DNA of 16,110 nt, taken from NCBI GenBank assembly GCA_001804205.1, contig MHFM01000070.1:1-16110 (forward strand), given 5' to 3'. Positions 8,406-14,542 of this stretch are shown piece after piece. Position 1 is the stretch's first letter. Each line of letters opens with the position of its first letter. This DNA comes from Omnitrophica bacterium RIFCSPLOWO2_01_FULL_45_10b. Its GTDB lineage: Bacteria > Omnitrophota > Omnitrophia > Omnitrophales > Danuiimicrobiaceae. The position numbers and the translations under genes were made by a program. The notes below the pieces were generated by a model that saw only the letters and a program-made list of their open reading frames with translations, was not told the DNA's origin and searched no databases.

Positions 8406-9511
8406 ACAGAAACCTTGTTGGAGCCTTTGCTTTTTAGTTCATTGAGCGTTTCTTTCAAAACCGCTATTCCGGTTTCTAAATCCGCGTGCGTAATAAATCC
8501 CATATGTGCAATTCTAAAAACCTTCCCTTTCATCTCTCCTTGGCCGCCGGCCATGGTAACTCCCTTTTCATCCCGCATAATAGAAACAAGTTTCTCTCCC
8601 TCGATTCCCGCAGGCACTTTAACCGCAGTAAGCGTATTGGCCGGCCGTTTCGAAAAGAGTTCAAGTCCAAGTTTTTTGATGGCCTCGCGTGTGTAATTGG
8701 CAAGTTCTGCGGTGCGAGTCCAAACTTTTTCAATTCCTTCTTTCTGAATCATGTGAATTGCTTCTCTCAACGCCAAAACCAAGGTAAGGGCCGGTGTAAA
8801 AGGCGTATCAGAATCTTTAAGCGATTTTTCATACTGAGTGAGATCGACATAATAACGAGGTAGCTTGGCAGTTTTATTCAGTACTTTCGCTTTTTCGCTT
8901 GCCGCTAAAAACGTAAGGCCGGGCGGAATCATAAGCCCCTTCTGCGAACCGCTGACCACAATATCGATTCCCCACACATCCATTTCAAGCCGATCTGCCG
9001 CAAGAGCGCTAATCGCATCCACCACAAAAATGGCGGGTGTATTGGACACCGCTTTGGCAATGGCTTGAATGTCCAGCAACGCCCCGGTTGAAGTTTCGCA
9101 ATGCGTTCCAAAAACCGCTTTGGCGTCGGGATTCTGTTTTAAAGCCTTGCCGACTTCGTCTGGTGAAATGGTTTCGCCGTAAGGAACTTTGATTCGAACG
9201 GCGTTTAATTGATAACGCGCCGCAATTTCTCCCCACCGCTCGCCAAATTTACCGGCTTCAAGGGCAATCACTTTATCTCCGGGTGAAAGAAAATTAACAA
9301 CGCTTGCTTCCATAGCGAGCGTCCCCGACCCGGTAAAGGTATAAACGCTCTGAGCGGTCCGGAAAATGCCTTTCAAACCTTCCGAAACTTCACCGAACAA
9401 TTTACGGTAGCGCGGTGTCCTGTGGTGAAAAATAGGCTCCGCCATCACCTGAAGCACTTGGGGCGGAACCGGTGTCGGCCCCGGGGTCAGCAAGATATTC
9501 CGTTTCGTCAT
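8402..9511 (-). CDS. Class V PLP aminotransferase (alanine-glyoxylate / serine-pyruvate family), candidate phosphoserine aminotransferase
   Basis: Fold-type I, class V aminotransferase of 369 residues from the ATG at 9511. The N-terminus reads Leu-Leu-Thr-Pro-Gly-Pro-Thr-Pro-Val-Pro-Pro, followed by His-His-Arg-Thr-Pro, both typical of the alanine-glyoxylate, serine-glyoxylate and '42-kDa soluble hydrogenase subunit' group. The PLP lysine is Lys191 in Gly-Ser-Gln-Lys-Gly-Leu, and the cofactor aspartate is Asp165 in Val-Asp-Ala-Ile-Ser. Because it overlaps serA by 4 nt, I infer that it transaminates 3-phosphohydroxypyruvate (as SerC does) or a related serine/pyruvate/glyoxylate pair; sequence alone cannot decide. 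An in-frame GTG at 9535 would add eight residues inside clpP, but family alignment favours the ATG, 10 nt after the clpP stop. An AGGTGG in the last clpP codons is about 20 nt away, too far for a usual Shine-Dalgarno. Confidence 0.88.
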   Translation of the reverse strand: MTKRNILLTPGPTPVPPQVLQVMAEPIFHHRTPRYRKLFGEVSEGLKGIFRTAQSVYTFTGSGTLAMEASVVNFLSPGDKVIALEAGKFGERWGEIAARYQLNAVRIKVPYGETISPDEVGKALKQNPDAKAVFGTHCETSTGALLDIQAIAKAVSNTPAIFVVDAISALAADRLEMDVWGIDIVVSGSQKGLMIPPGLTFLAASEKAKVLNKTAKLPRYYVDLTQYEKSLKDSDTPFTPALTLVLALREAIHMIQKEGIEKVWTRTAELANYTREAIKKLGLELFSKRPANTLTAVKVPAGIEGEKLVSIMRDEKGVTMAGGQGEMKGKVFRIAHMGFITHADLETGIAVLKETLNELKSKGSNKVSV

Positions 9512-9521
9512 TTCTGAAGAG

Positions 9522-10133
9522 TTACTTTTTACCACCTGGAACGTCAGAGCGAGATTCGATCACTTCGTCAACGAGACCATATGCTTTTGCTTCACCCGCT
9601 GACATAAAAAAGTCCCGATCTGAATCCTTTTCAATCCGATCTAAAGACTGGCCAGTATGTTTGGCTAAAATACGGGCCAGCTCATCCTTCAGTTTTAAAA
9701 TTTCTTTGGCGTGAATGCTGATGTCAGAAGCAGTGCCCTGAGCTCCGCCCCATGGCTGATGAATCATGACGCGCGCATGCGGAAGCGAGTAACGTTTTCC
9801 TTTAGTGCCAGCCGCCAGCAAAAGAGCGCCCATGCTTGCCGCTTGTCCCACGCAATAAGTTGAGACGTCACATTTGACAAACTGCATCGTATCGTAAATG
9901 GCAAGCCCCGCAGTCACACTTCCGCCCGGGCTGTTGATATAGACATTAATGTCCTTTGCCGCATCTTCCATCTGAAGGAATAAAATCTGCGCAATAATTA
10001 AATTACAAATGGTGTCATCAATGGGTGTTCCGATAAACACAATTCGATCCTTAAGAAGCCTTGAATAAATATCATAAGCACGTTCGCCACGACCTGTTTG
10101 TTCGATCACCATAGGAACTAAATAACCGCTCAT
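9522..10133 (-). CDS. clpP: ATP-dependent Clp protease proteolytic subunit
   Basis: Serine protease subunit of the Clp barrel, which degrades proteins unfolded by ClpX or ClpA/C. It has 203 residues, the normal size. The catalytic triad is visible: Ser100 in Gly-Gln-Ala-Ala-Ser-Met-Gly, His125 in Met-Ile-His-Gln-Pro, and Asp174 in Asp-Arg-Asp-Phe-Phe. Spacing (25 and 49 residues) equals that of E. coli ClpP. The N-terminal Met-Val-Ile-Glu-Gln-Thr-Gly-Arg-Gly-Glu-Arg segment is typical of canonical ClpP. The ATG overlaps the tig stop (ATGA) and is preceded by a perfect Shine-Dalgarno. The usual partner clpX does not follow; the next gene is a metabolic aminotransferase, so the ATPase must be encoded elsewhere. 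Confidence 0.97.
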   Translation of the reverse strand: MSGYLVPMVIEQTGRGERAYDIYSRLLKDRIVFIGTPIDDTICNLIIAQILFLQMEDAAKDINVYINSPGGSVTAGLAIYDTMQFVKCDVSTYCVGQAASMGALLLAAGTKGKRYSLPHARVMIHQPWGGAQGTASDISIHAKEILKLKDELARILAKHTGQSLDRIEKDSDRDFFMSAGEAKAYGLVDEVIESRSDVPGGKK

Positions 10134-11431
10134 CGCTTTCCTCCTTTGTTCTCATGCTCTGTAATCGTTGCTTTATCTTTAAGCCACTGAATTGTTTTTT
10201 CACTTACAATTTGTTGAAGAAGAGATTGCCTGCGTTCCTCCTCTTTCGAATAATACGCTTTTACTTCTTCGGCAGAGCGGCGTGCTTGCTGGGCCATCTC
10301 ATCATACTTTTTCGCAAGATCCGCCTCATTCGCCTCAATATGCTCTCGATTTGCAATTTCATCCAAAAGAAATGAAATTCTCACCTGTTTTTCAGCATGG
10401 GAAGCCATATTTTTTCGAAGTTCCCCTTCTTGAGCTTTTGCTTCTTCTTCCTTAGCTCCACGGGAAATAAGTCCCCGAATTTGATCTTCTATCAACGCAT
10501 TTAACCTTCGCTCGACCATTCCGGAAGGAATTTCAAATTTGGACTTTTTAACTAGTTCATCCAAAAGTAAATGTTCCAGTTTTCGTTCAATCTCCAAACG
10601 CTTATGATTTTCAAAATCGTTGTGGATCGCTTTTTTTAAGCCCTCGAGCGTTTCATATTCACCTGTTTCTTTGGCCAATTCGTCGTCCAGTGAGGGAAGT
10701 TTTTTTTCTTTAATCTCGCGAACCGTAATGAAAAAATGCCCCTCTTTTGATGCGAGTTCTTTCCGTGCATAATCCGGTGGAAAAATAATGACGACTTCTT
10801 TAGCCTCGCCAGTTTTTGCGCCGATGAGCTGCCTAGAAAATCCTTCGAGATAATCTTTTTCCTGAATCTCAATCCATTCGCCTTCGCGCTTTTCAAGCTC
10901 TCGCCCATCAACTTCTAACCGGTAATCACATACAAGGAAGTCCCCCAATTGCGCCTCGCGATTTTCTACCGCTTGAAACTTCGCGTGCGATTCCTGAATT
11001 CGCCGGAGCGCGTCTGTCATCTCAGCTTCACTAACCTGAAGAGGATCTCGTTTAAGCGCAAGGCCTGCATATTTATCAATTTTGATTTTCGGCCGCGTCT
11101 CAACGCGAGCTTTAAACTTAAGCCGCGTTTCATCAAATTCCACGTTCTCAACATGTGGGTATCCAATCATCGGAATTTCTTTCTGGCGGACTGCATCTTG
11201 GAGCGTACGCGAAACAAGTTGCTTCCAAACTTCTTGACGCGCCTGATCGCGAAAATGAAGCGCCACTACCTGCTTCGGCGCATGGCCCGGGCGGAAACCC
11301 GGAATTTTTGCCCGCTTTCCAACCTCTTGATAAAAGGCAGAAAATTCCTCTGTCACCATCTCGGAAGGAACGTCGATGGTCAAAATCTTTTCACATGAAC
11401 TTATCTCTTTTATATCCACTTTCAATTTCAT
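10130..11431 (-). CDS. tig: Trigger factor, ribosome-associated chaperone
   Basis: Binds the ribosome at the exit tunnel and shields nascent chains. It has 433 residues, as in E. coli (432). The N-terminal ribosome-binding domain carries the signature Gly-Phe-Arg-Pro-Gly-His-Ala-Pro at 45-52. E. coli has Lys at the fourth and sixth positions; Pro at the fourth is common, His at the sixth less so. The FKBP-like prolyl isomerase domain is at about 150-245, starting near Gly-Asp-Phe-Leu-Val-Cys-Asp-Tyr, and looks divergent. The C-terminal half is a charged, helical chaperone domain rich in Lys and Glu. A GAGGA lies only 2-3 nt before the ATG, closer than usual. The leader contains alternative GC hairpins, so expression may be attenuated. 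It is the first protein gene after the promoter at 11647-11674 and tRNA-Gly. Confidence 0.95.
   Translation of the reverse strand: MKLKVDIKEISSCEKILTIDVPSEMVTEEFSAFYQEVGKRAKIPGFRPGHAPKQVVALHFRDQARQEVWKQLVSRTLQDAVRQKEIPMIGYPHVENVEFDETRLKFKARVETRPKIKIDKYAGLALKRDPLQVSEAEMTDALRRIQESHAKFQAVENREAQLGDFLVCDYRLEVDGRELEKREGEWIEIQEKDYLEGFSRQLIGAKTGEAKEVVIIFPPDYARKELASKEGHFFITVREIKEKKLPSLDDELAKETGEYETLEGLKKAIHNDFENHKRLEIERKLEHLLLDELVKKSKFEIPSGMVERRLNALIEDQIRGLISRGAKEEEAKAQEGELRKNMASHAEKQVRISFLLDEIANREHIEANEADLAKKYDEMAQQARRSAEEVKAYYSKEEERRQSLLQQIVSEKTIQWLKDKATITEHENKGGKR
10140..10146 (-). promoter_or_regulatory. Strong ribosome binding site of clpP
   Basis: AAGGAGG is fully complementary to the 3' end of 16S rRNA and lies 6 nt before the clpP ATG, inside the last tig codons. 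It is the best Shine-Dalgarno seen in the window and shows that this organism uses SD-led initiation. It may raise ClpP output above that of the coupled neighbours. Confidence 0.85.
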
Positions 11432-11447
11432 ATCCTCGATAAAATAA

Positions 11448-11469
11448 GCGGCGGAGAAAACACCGCCGC
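11448..11469 (-). terminator. Terminator-like GC hairpin in the tig leader
   Basis: On the transcribed strand the arms GCGGCGG and CCGCCGC form a perfect 7-bp all-GC stem around an 8-nt loop (TGTTTTCT). It is followed directly by TTATTTT and then, 16 nt after the stem, by the tig ATG. The shape fits an intrinsic terminator or attenuator between tRNA-Gly and tig. The U tract is short and interrupted, so partial readthrough into tig is expected. Confidence 0.6.
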
Positions 11470-11478
11470 GCAGCGGCG
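11464..11478 (-). promoter_or_regulatory. Alternative (antiterminator-like) hairpin upstream of tig
   Basis: The arms CGCCGC and GCGGCG form a 6-bp all-GC stem around TGC. The 3' arm is the same six bases that form the 5' arm of the terminator-like stem at 11448-11469, so only one of the two hairpins can exist at a time. That is the layout of an attenuator, but no ligand-binding domain or leader peptide is recognised. The short GC-rich inverted repeats could instead be fortuitous. Confidence 0.4.
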
Positions 11479-11483
11479 AGCCT

Positions 11484-11582
<99 letters not shown>

Positions 11583-11646
11583 ATACTGCAACAAAAAATA
11601 ATCTAAGTGATTGATAGCTCGAATCTTATAAAAGCAAAACCTTAAT

Positions 11647-11674
11647 ATTATAGTGAATCTTGGAGATTCTTCAA
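11647..11674 (-). promoter_or_regulatory. Sigma70-type promoter between the two tRNA genes
   Basis: On the minus strand TTGAAG (11674-11669) and a perfect TATAAT (11652-11647) are separated by 16 nt, close to consensus. Transcription would start near 11640 and read tRNA-Gly and then tig-clpP and onward. The neighbouring 104-nt tRNA spacer is AT-rich and has no better alternative. It is the only convincing promoter I see in the window. Confidence 0.65.
11655..11669. promoter_or_regulatory. Dyad inside the promoter spacer, possible operator
   Basis: GAATCT and AGATTC form a perfect 6-bp inverted repeat with a 3-nt centre. It occupies the space between the -35 and -10 boxes and touches the -35. 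A repressor bound there would block RNA polymerase. A further half-site (AAGATTC on the minus strand) recurs downstream near 11620. No regulator gene is nearby, and the element is short enough to be chance. Confidence 0.35.
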
Positions 11675-11686
11675 GGAGAAACAGAA

Positions 11687-11763
11687 TGGTGCGCCCTGAA
11701 GGATTCGAACCTTCGACCCACTGATTAAGAGTCAGATGCTCTACCAGGCTGAGCTAAGGGCGC
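11687..11763 (-). tRNA. tRNA-Lys(CTT)
   Basis: A complete 77-nt cloverleaf with encoded CCA. The acceptor is GCGCCCT/AGGGCGC, the D arm GCTC/GAGC, and the anticodon stem TCTGA/TCAGT (outermost pair U-U) with loop CTCTTAA, giving anticodon CUU. The T arm is GAAGG/CCTTC around TTCGAAT, and the discriminator is A. It begins 28 nt after the lpdA stop. That gap shows no terminator and no promoter I can support, so the tRNA may be processed from the pyruvate dehydrogenase transcript. Confidence 0.97.
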
Positions 11764-11791
11764 AACATTTTTTGAGGGTGAACGTCGGAAT

Positions 11792-13213
11792 TTACTCCTG
11801 AGGTGATCTTTTACGTACAAAAGCATGCGTAGAATGGCCGTAAAACATTTCCGCGCATTCCATCAATGTTTCTGATAAGGTCGGATGAGGATGAACGGAT
11901 TCCGCAAGATCTTTCACCGTTGCACCCATTTCAACGGCTAAAACACCTTCACCAATTAATTCCCCGGCACCTGAACCACAAATACCAACTCCTAAAATGC
12001 GCTCTGTTCCAGGCTCGACAATGAGCTTGGTCAAGCCATCAGGCCTGTCAAAACTTAAGGCCCTTCCGGAGGCAGACCAAGGAAAGCGGGATACGGTCAC
12101 TTGAATTCCCTTTTCCCTTGCCTCCATTTCCGTAAGCCCGCACCACGCTACTTCGGGATCGGTAAAGACAACGGCTGGGATAACGCTTTGAAAAACACTT
12201 TCTTCTCCAGCGATCACTTCCACGGCAATCCGCGCTTCCCTTGAAGCTTTATGAGCCAACAAAGCGCCTCCGGCAACATCGCCAATGGCATAGATATGCG
12301 GGACGCTGGTCTGTTGTTTCGAATTTACTTTTACAAATCCCTTCTCATCTCTTACAACCTTTGTATTTTCAAGCCCAAGATCATCACAATTCGGTGCACG
12401 GCCCACGGAAACAAGCACTCGATCGTACAACTCTTCTTTCTTAGCCCCTTCGATTTCCATGGTCACCTTAATTTGCTTTCCGCTTGTTTCCATTTTCAAA
12501 ACTTTGGTATTGAGACGAATTTCCTTAAAAGCTTTCTCGGCGTAACTTTTCACGGGCCGAATCAAATCCGAATCAACACCCATCAGAATTGAATTCATCG
12601 CTTCCACAATAACTACGTTGCTTCCCAACGTCGCATACACGGTCCCTAATTCCATACCGATGTAGCCACCGCCGACAACCAAAAGACTTTCGGGAACTTC
12701 TTCAAGCTCCAAAGCTTCTGTTGAAGTCATGATCCGTTTGTTGCCAAGATCAAATGCTGATGGCATTGCAGGTTGAGAACCAACGGCAAGGATCGCCGTT
12801 TCATATTTGATGAATTTCTGGCCGCTTGAAGTTTCGACTCGCAACGTTGTTGAATCTTCAAAATGTCCTCTACCGTACAAAACTTCAACCCCTCTTCTTT
12901 GGGCCAAAGCGGCAATGCCCTGAGACAGTTTTTCCAAAATTGATTCTTTCCAGGCGAGCATCTTATCCAATTCAATTTTAGGCGCGCCGAATGTAATTCC
13001 CCTTGCCGTTGATTCTTTTGCCTCCGTAATCAATTTGGTTACATGAAGCAATGCTTTGGAAGGAATGCACCCGCGGTTAAGACAAACTCCGCCTAAACGT
13101 TTGTCTTGCTCTACCAAAATTACTTTTTTTCCTTTATCAGCCGCATAAAAGGCCGCTGCGTAACCACCGGGGCCGGCACCGACAACCACAATTTCAGTTT
13201 CAATGGGGTTCAT
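11792..13213 (-). CDS. lpdA: Dihydrolipoamide dehydrogenase (E3)
   Basis: FAD flavoprotein that reoxidises the dihydrolipoyl groups of E2 and passes electrons to NAD. It has 473 residues, the family norm, with no N-terminal lipoyl extension. The FAD-binding Gly-Ala-Gly-Pro-Gly-Gly is at 12-17. The redox disulfide is Cys44 and Cys49 in Gly-Gly-Val-Cys-Leu-Asn-Arg-Gly-Cys-Ile-Pro-Ser-Lys. The NAD-binding Gly-Gly-Gly-Tyr-Ile-Gly lies in the middle, and a second FAD contact is Ala-Ile-Gly-Asp-Val. The catalytic pair is His443 and Glu448 in His-Pro-His-Pro-Thr-Leu-Ser-Glu. The ATG overlaps the aceF stop as ATGA, ensuring joint synthesis with E2. It could also serve other lipoyl complexes such as glycine cleavage or 2-oxoglutarate dehydrogenase, whose genes are not in this window. 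Confidence 0.97.
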   Translation of the reverse strand: MNPIETEIVVVGAGPGGYAAAFYAADKGKKVILVEQDKRLGGVCLNRGCIPSKALLHVTKLITEAKESTARGITFGAPKIELDKMLAWKESILEKLSQGIAALAQRRGVEVLYGRGHFEDSTTLRVETSSGQKFIKYETAILAVGSQPAMPSAFDLGNKRIMTSTEALELEEVPESLLVVGGGYIGMELGTVYATLGSNVVIVEAMNSILMGVDSDLIRPVKSYAEKAFKEIRLNTKVLKMETSGKQIKVTMEIEGAKKEELYDRVLVSVGRAPNCDDLGLENTKVVRDEKGFVKVNSKQQTSVPHIYAIGDVAGGALLAHKASREARIAVEVIAGEESVFQSVIPAVVFTDPEVAWCGLTEMEAREKGIQVTVSRFPWSASGRALSFDRPDGLTKLIVEPGTERILGVGICGSGAGELIGEGVLAVEMGATVKDLAESVHPHPTLSETLMECAEMFYGHSTHAFVRKRSPQE

Positions 13214-14511
13214 CGCTTAACTTTTTGTGTGGTCTTCTTTGCGGTTTTTTTCTCTTCAACTTGACGAATTGTAAAATACTCTTCCTTAAAATGCTCAAGC
13301 CCTTGCACCATTTCATGGATAAATCGCGCTCCGTCTGCTCCGTCAACAACCCGATGATCATAGGAAAGGCCGAGTGAAAGCATGGTCCGTGTTTGTATTT
13401 TTCCATCTTTAACAATTGGTTTCACAATTCCGCGTCCCACGCCCAAGATCGCAACTTCAGGTTTGTTCACAATAGGGGTAAAATGGCCGCCGCCAATGCT
13501 TCCTAAATTTGAAATGGTAAAGGTTCCCCCCTGAACATCTTCTAAAGAAATCTTGCGCTGTCTTGCCTTTTCAGAAAGTTGAGCCAGTTCAATCGAAAGA
13601 TCCAAAAGAGATTTTTTATCGGCATCTTTGAGAATCGGAACAAGCAAGCCCTGTTCGGTATCAACCGCAACTCCCAAATGGTAATAATGCTTGCACACAA
13701 GCTCATTTTTCGATTCATCCAAACTCGAATTAAAAATTGGGAATTTTTTTAGCGCTTGAACGGCTACTTTTAAAAGAATGCCGGTAACGGTTAAGCGAGC
13801 TCCTTTCTTTTCATAGGATGGAGCATATTTTTTTCTGAGTTCGAGAAGAGCCGTAATGTCTGCCTCATCAAATTGAGTCACATGGGGAATCGTGGTCCAC
13901 GATTCATACATTTTCTGGCCAATGGTACGCCGAGTCGATGACACTGGCTTGCGGTTTACAGGCCCCCATTTGGAAAAATCAATGCTGACAGGAGCAGGCT
14001 TTTCGGATTTTTGCGGGCTTCCTGCTTTTAAGCGTTGAACATAGGCTTTAAGATCTTTAACCGTGATTCTTCCGCCTCGTTCTGTGCCGCGGATTTTTGT
14101 AAGATCAATCCCTAATTCCAAGGCCATTTTTCGAACCGAAGGCGATGCCGGAGGCAAAGCGCCGCTCTTAGACTCATAAGTATACTCCTCGGATGCATCT
14201 CCTGCTTCTGTGATGGTGGGCGCCTCTTTTTCTTGTGCTGGTTTGCTCCCCACTCCTTTTGCGGGTTCTTTGGCAGCGCCTTCTTCAGAAAGGGACATAA
14301 TCGCCTGCCCAACGGATATTTCCACGCCCTCTTTCACTAAAATTTTCGTGATGGTGCCCGATGCGGGCGAAGGAATCGGCGCCGTCGCTTTATTCGTCTC
14401 AAGTTCTAAAACGGTTTGCTCTTTTTTAACGTGATCGCCCTCTTTCACCAAAATACTCACGACCGTGCCAGAGTGAACGCCTTCAGCAAGAAACGGAATT
14501 TTAATTTGCAT
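13210..14511 (-). CDS. aceF: Dihydrolipoamide acetyltransferase (E2 of pyruvate dehydrogenase), one lipoyl domain
   Basis: Core of the pyruvate dehydrogenase complex; transfers acetyl from lipoyl to CoA. It has 433 residues in the standard order. A single lipoyl domain (about 1-76) carries the modified Lys41 in Glu-Thr-Asn-Lys-Ala. An Ala/Pro/Lys-rich linker follows, then the peripheral subunit-binding domain (about 123-160) with Ser-Pro-Ser-Val-Arg-Lys and Gly-Gly-Arg-Ile-Thr. After a second linker comes the catalytic domain (about 185-415), with Ser/Asn-Leu-Gly-Ser-Ile-Gly and Asp-His-Arg-Val-Val-Asp-Gly (His386, Asp390). E. coli AceF has three lipoyl domains, so this is the compact form. 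The last 15 residues are a lysine-rich tail. AAAGGA sits 7 nt before the ATG. The neighbouring AceE identifies it as pyruvate rather than 2-oxoglutarate specific. Confidence 0.95.
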   Translation of the reverse strand: MQIKIPFLAEGVHSGTVVSILVKEGDHVKKEQTVLELETNKATAPIPSPASGTITKILVKEGVEISVGQAIMSLSEEGAAKEPAKGVGSKPAQEKEAPTITEAGDASEEYTYESKSGALPPASPSVRKMALELGIDLTKIRGTERGGRITVKDLKAYVQRLKAGSPQKSEKPAPVSIDFSKWGPVNRKPVSSTRRTIGQKMYESWTTIPHVTQFDEADITALLELRKKYAPSYEKKGARLTVTGILLKVAVQALKKFPIFNSSLDESKNELVCKHYYHLGVAVDTEQGLLVPILKDADKKSLLDLSIELAQLSEKARQRKISLEDVQGGTFTISNLGSIGGGHFTPIVNKPEVAILGVGRGIVKPIVKDGKIQTRTMLSLGLSYDHRVVDGADGARFIHEMVQGLEHFKEEYFTIRQVEEKKTAKKTTQKVKR

Positions 14512-14518
14512 GATGATT

Positions 14519-14524
14519 TCCTTT
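14519..14524 (-). promoter_or_regulatory. Ribosome binding site of aceF
   Basis: AAAGGA lies 7 nt before the aceF ATG, in the 31-nt gap after the aceE stop. The gap shows no promoter or terminator, so this site lets E2 be translated independently on the shared transcript and supports the chosen start. Confidence 0.7.
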
Positions 14525-14542
14525 AAAATGATTCTTGAATCT

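Noticed and set aside
9512..9535. GTG start for the aminotransferase at 9535
   Set aside because: It adds eight residues that overlap clpP and precede the family's usual N-terminus; the ATG at 9511 fits better, although it lacks a good Shine-Dalgarno.
10949..11398. 149-codon plus-strand open frame opposite tig
   Set aside because: It is antisense to the conserved ribosome-binding domain of trigger factor, with no independent support.
11655..11669. Dyad as an intrinsic terminator of tRNA-Lys
   Set aside because: The stem is only 6 bp, AT-containing, with no U run behind it, and it coincides with the promoter spacer; an operator is the better reading.
11766..11776. Recurring TTTTTGAGGG near 36-45, 11767-11776 and 16100-16109 as a dispersed repeat
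   Set aside because: Two copies lie in coding sequence of proS and aceE and one in a short gap; the string is short, flanks differ, and chance is sufficient.
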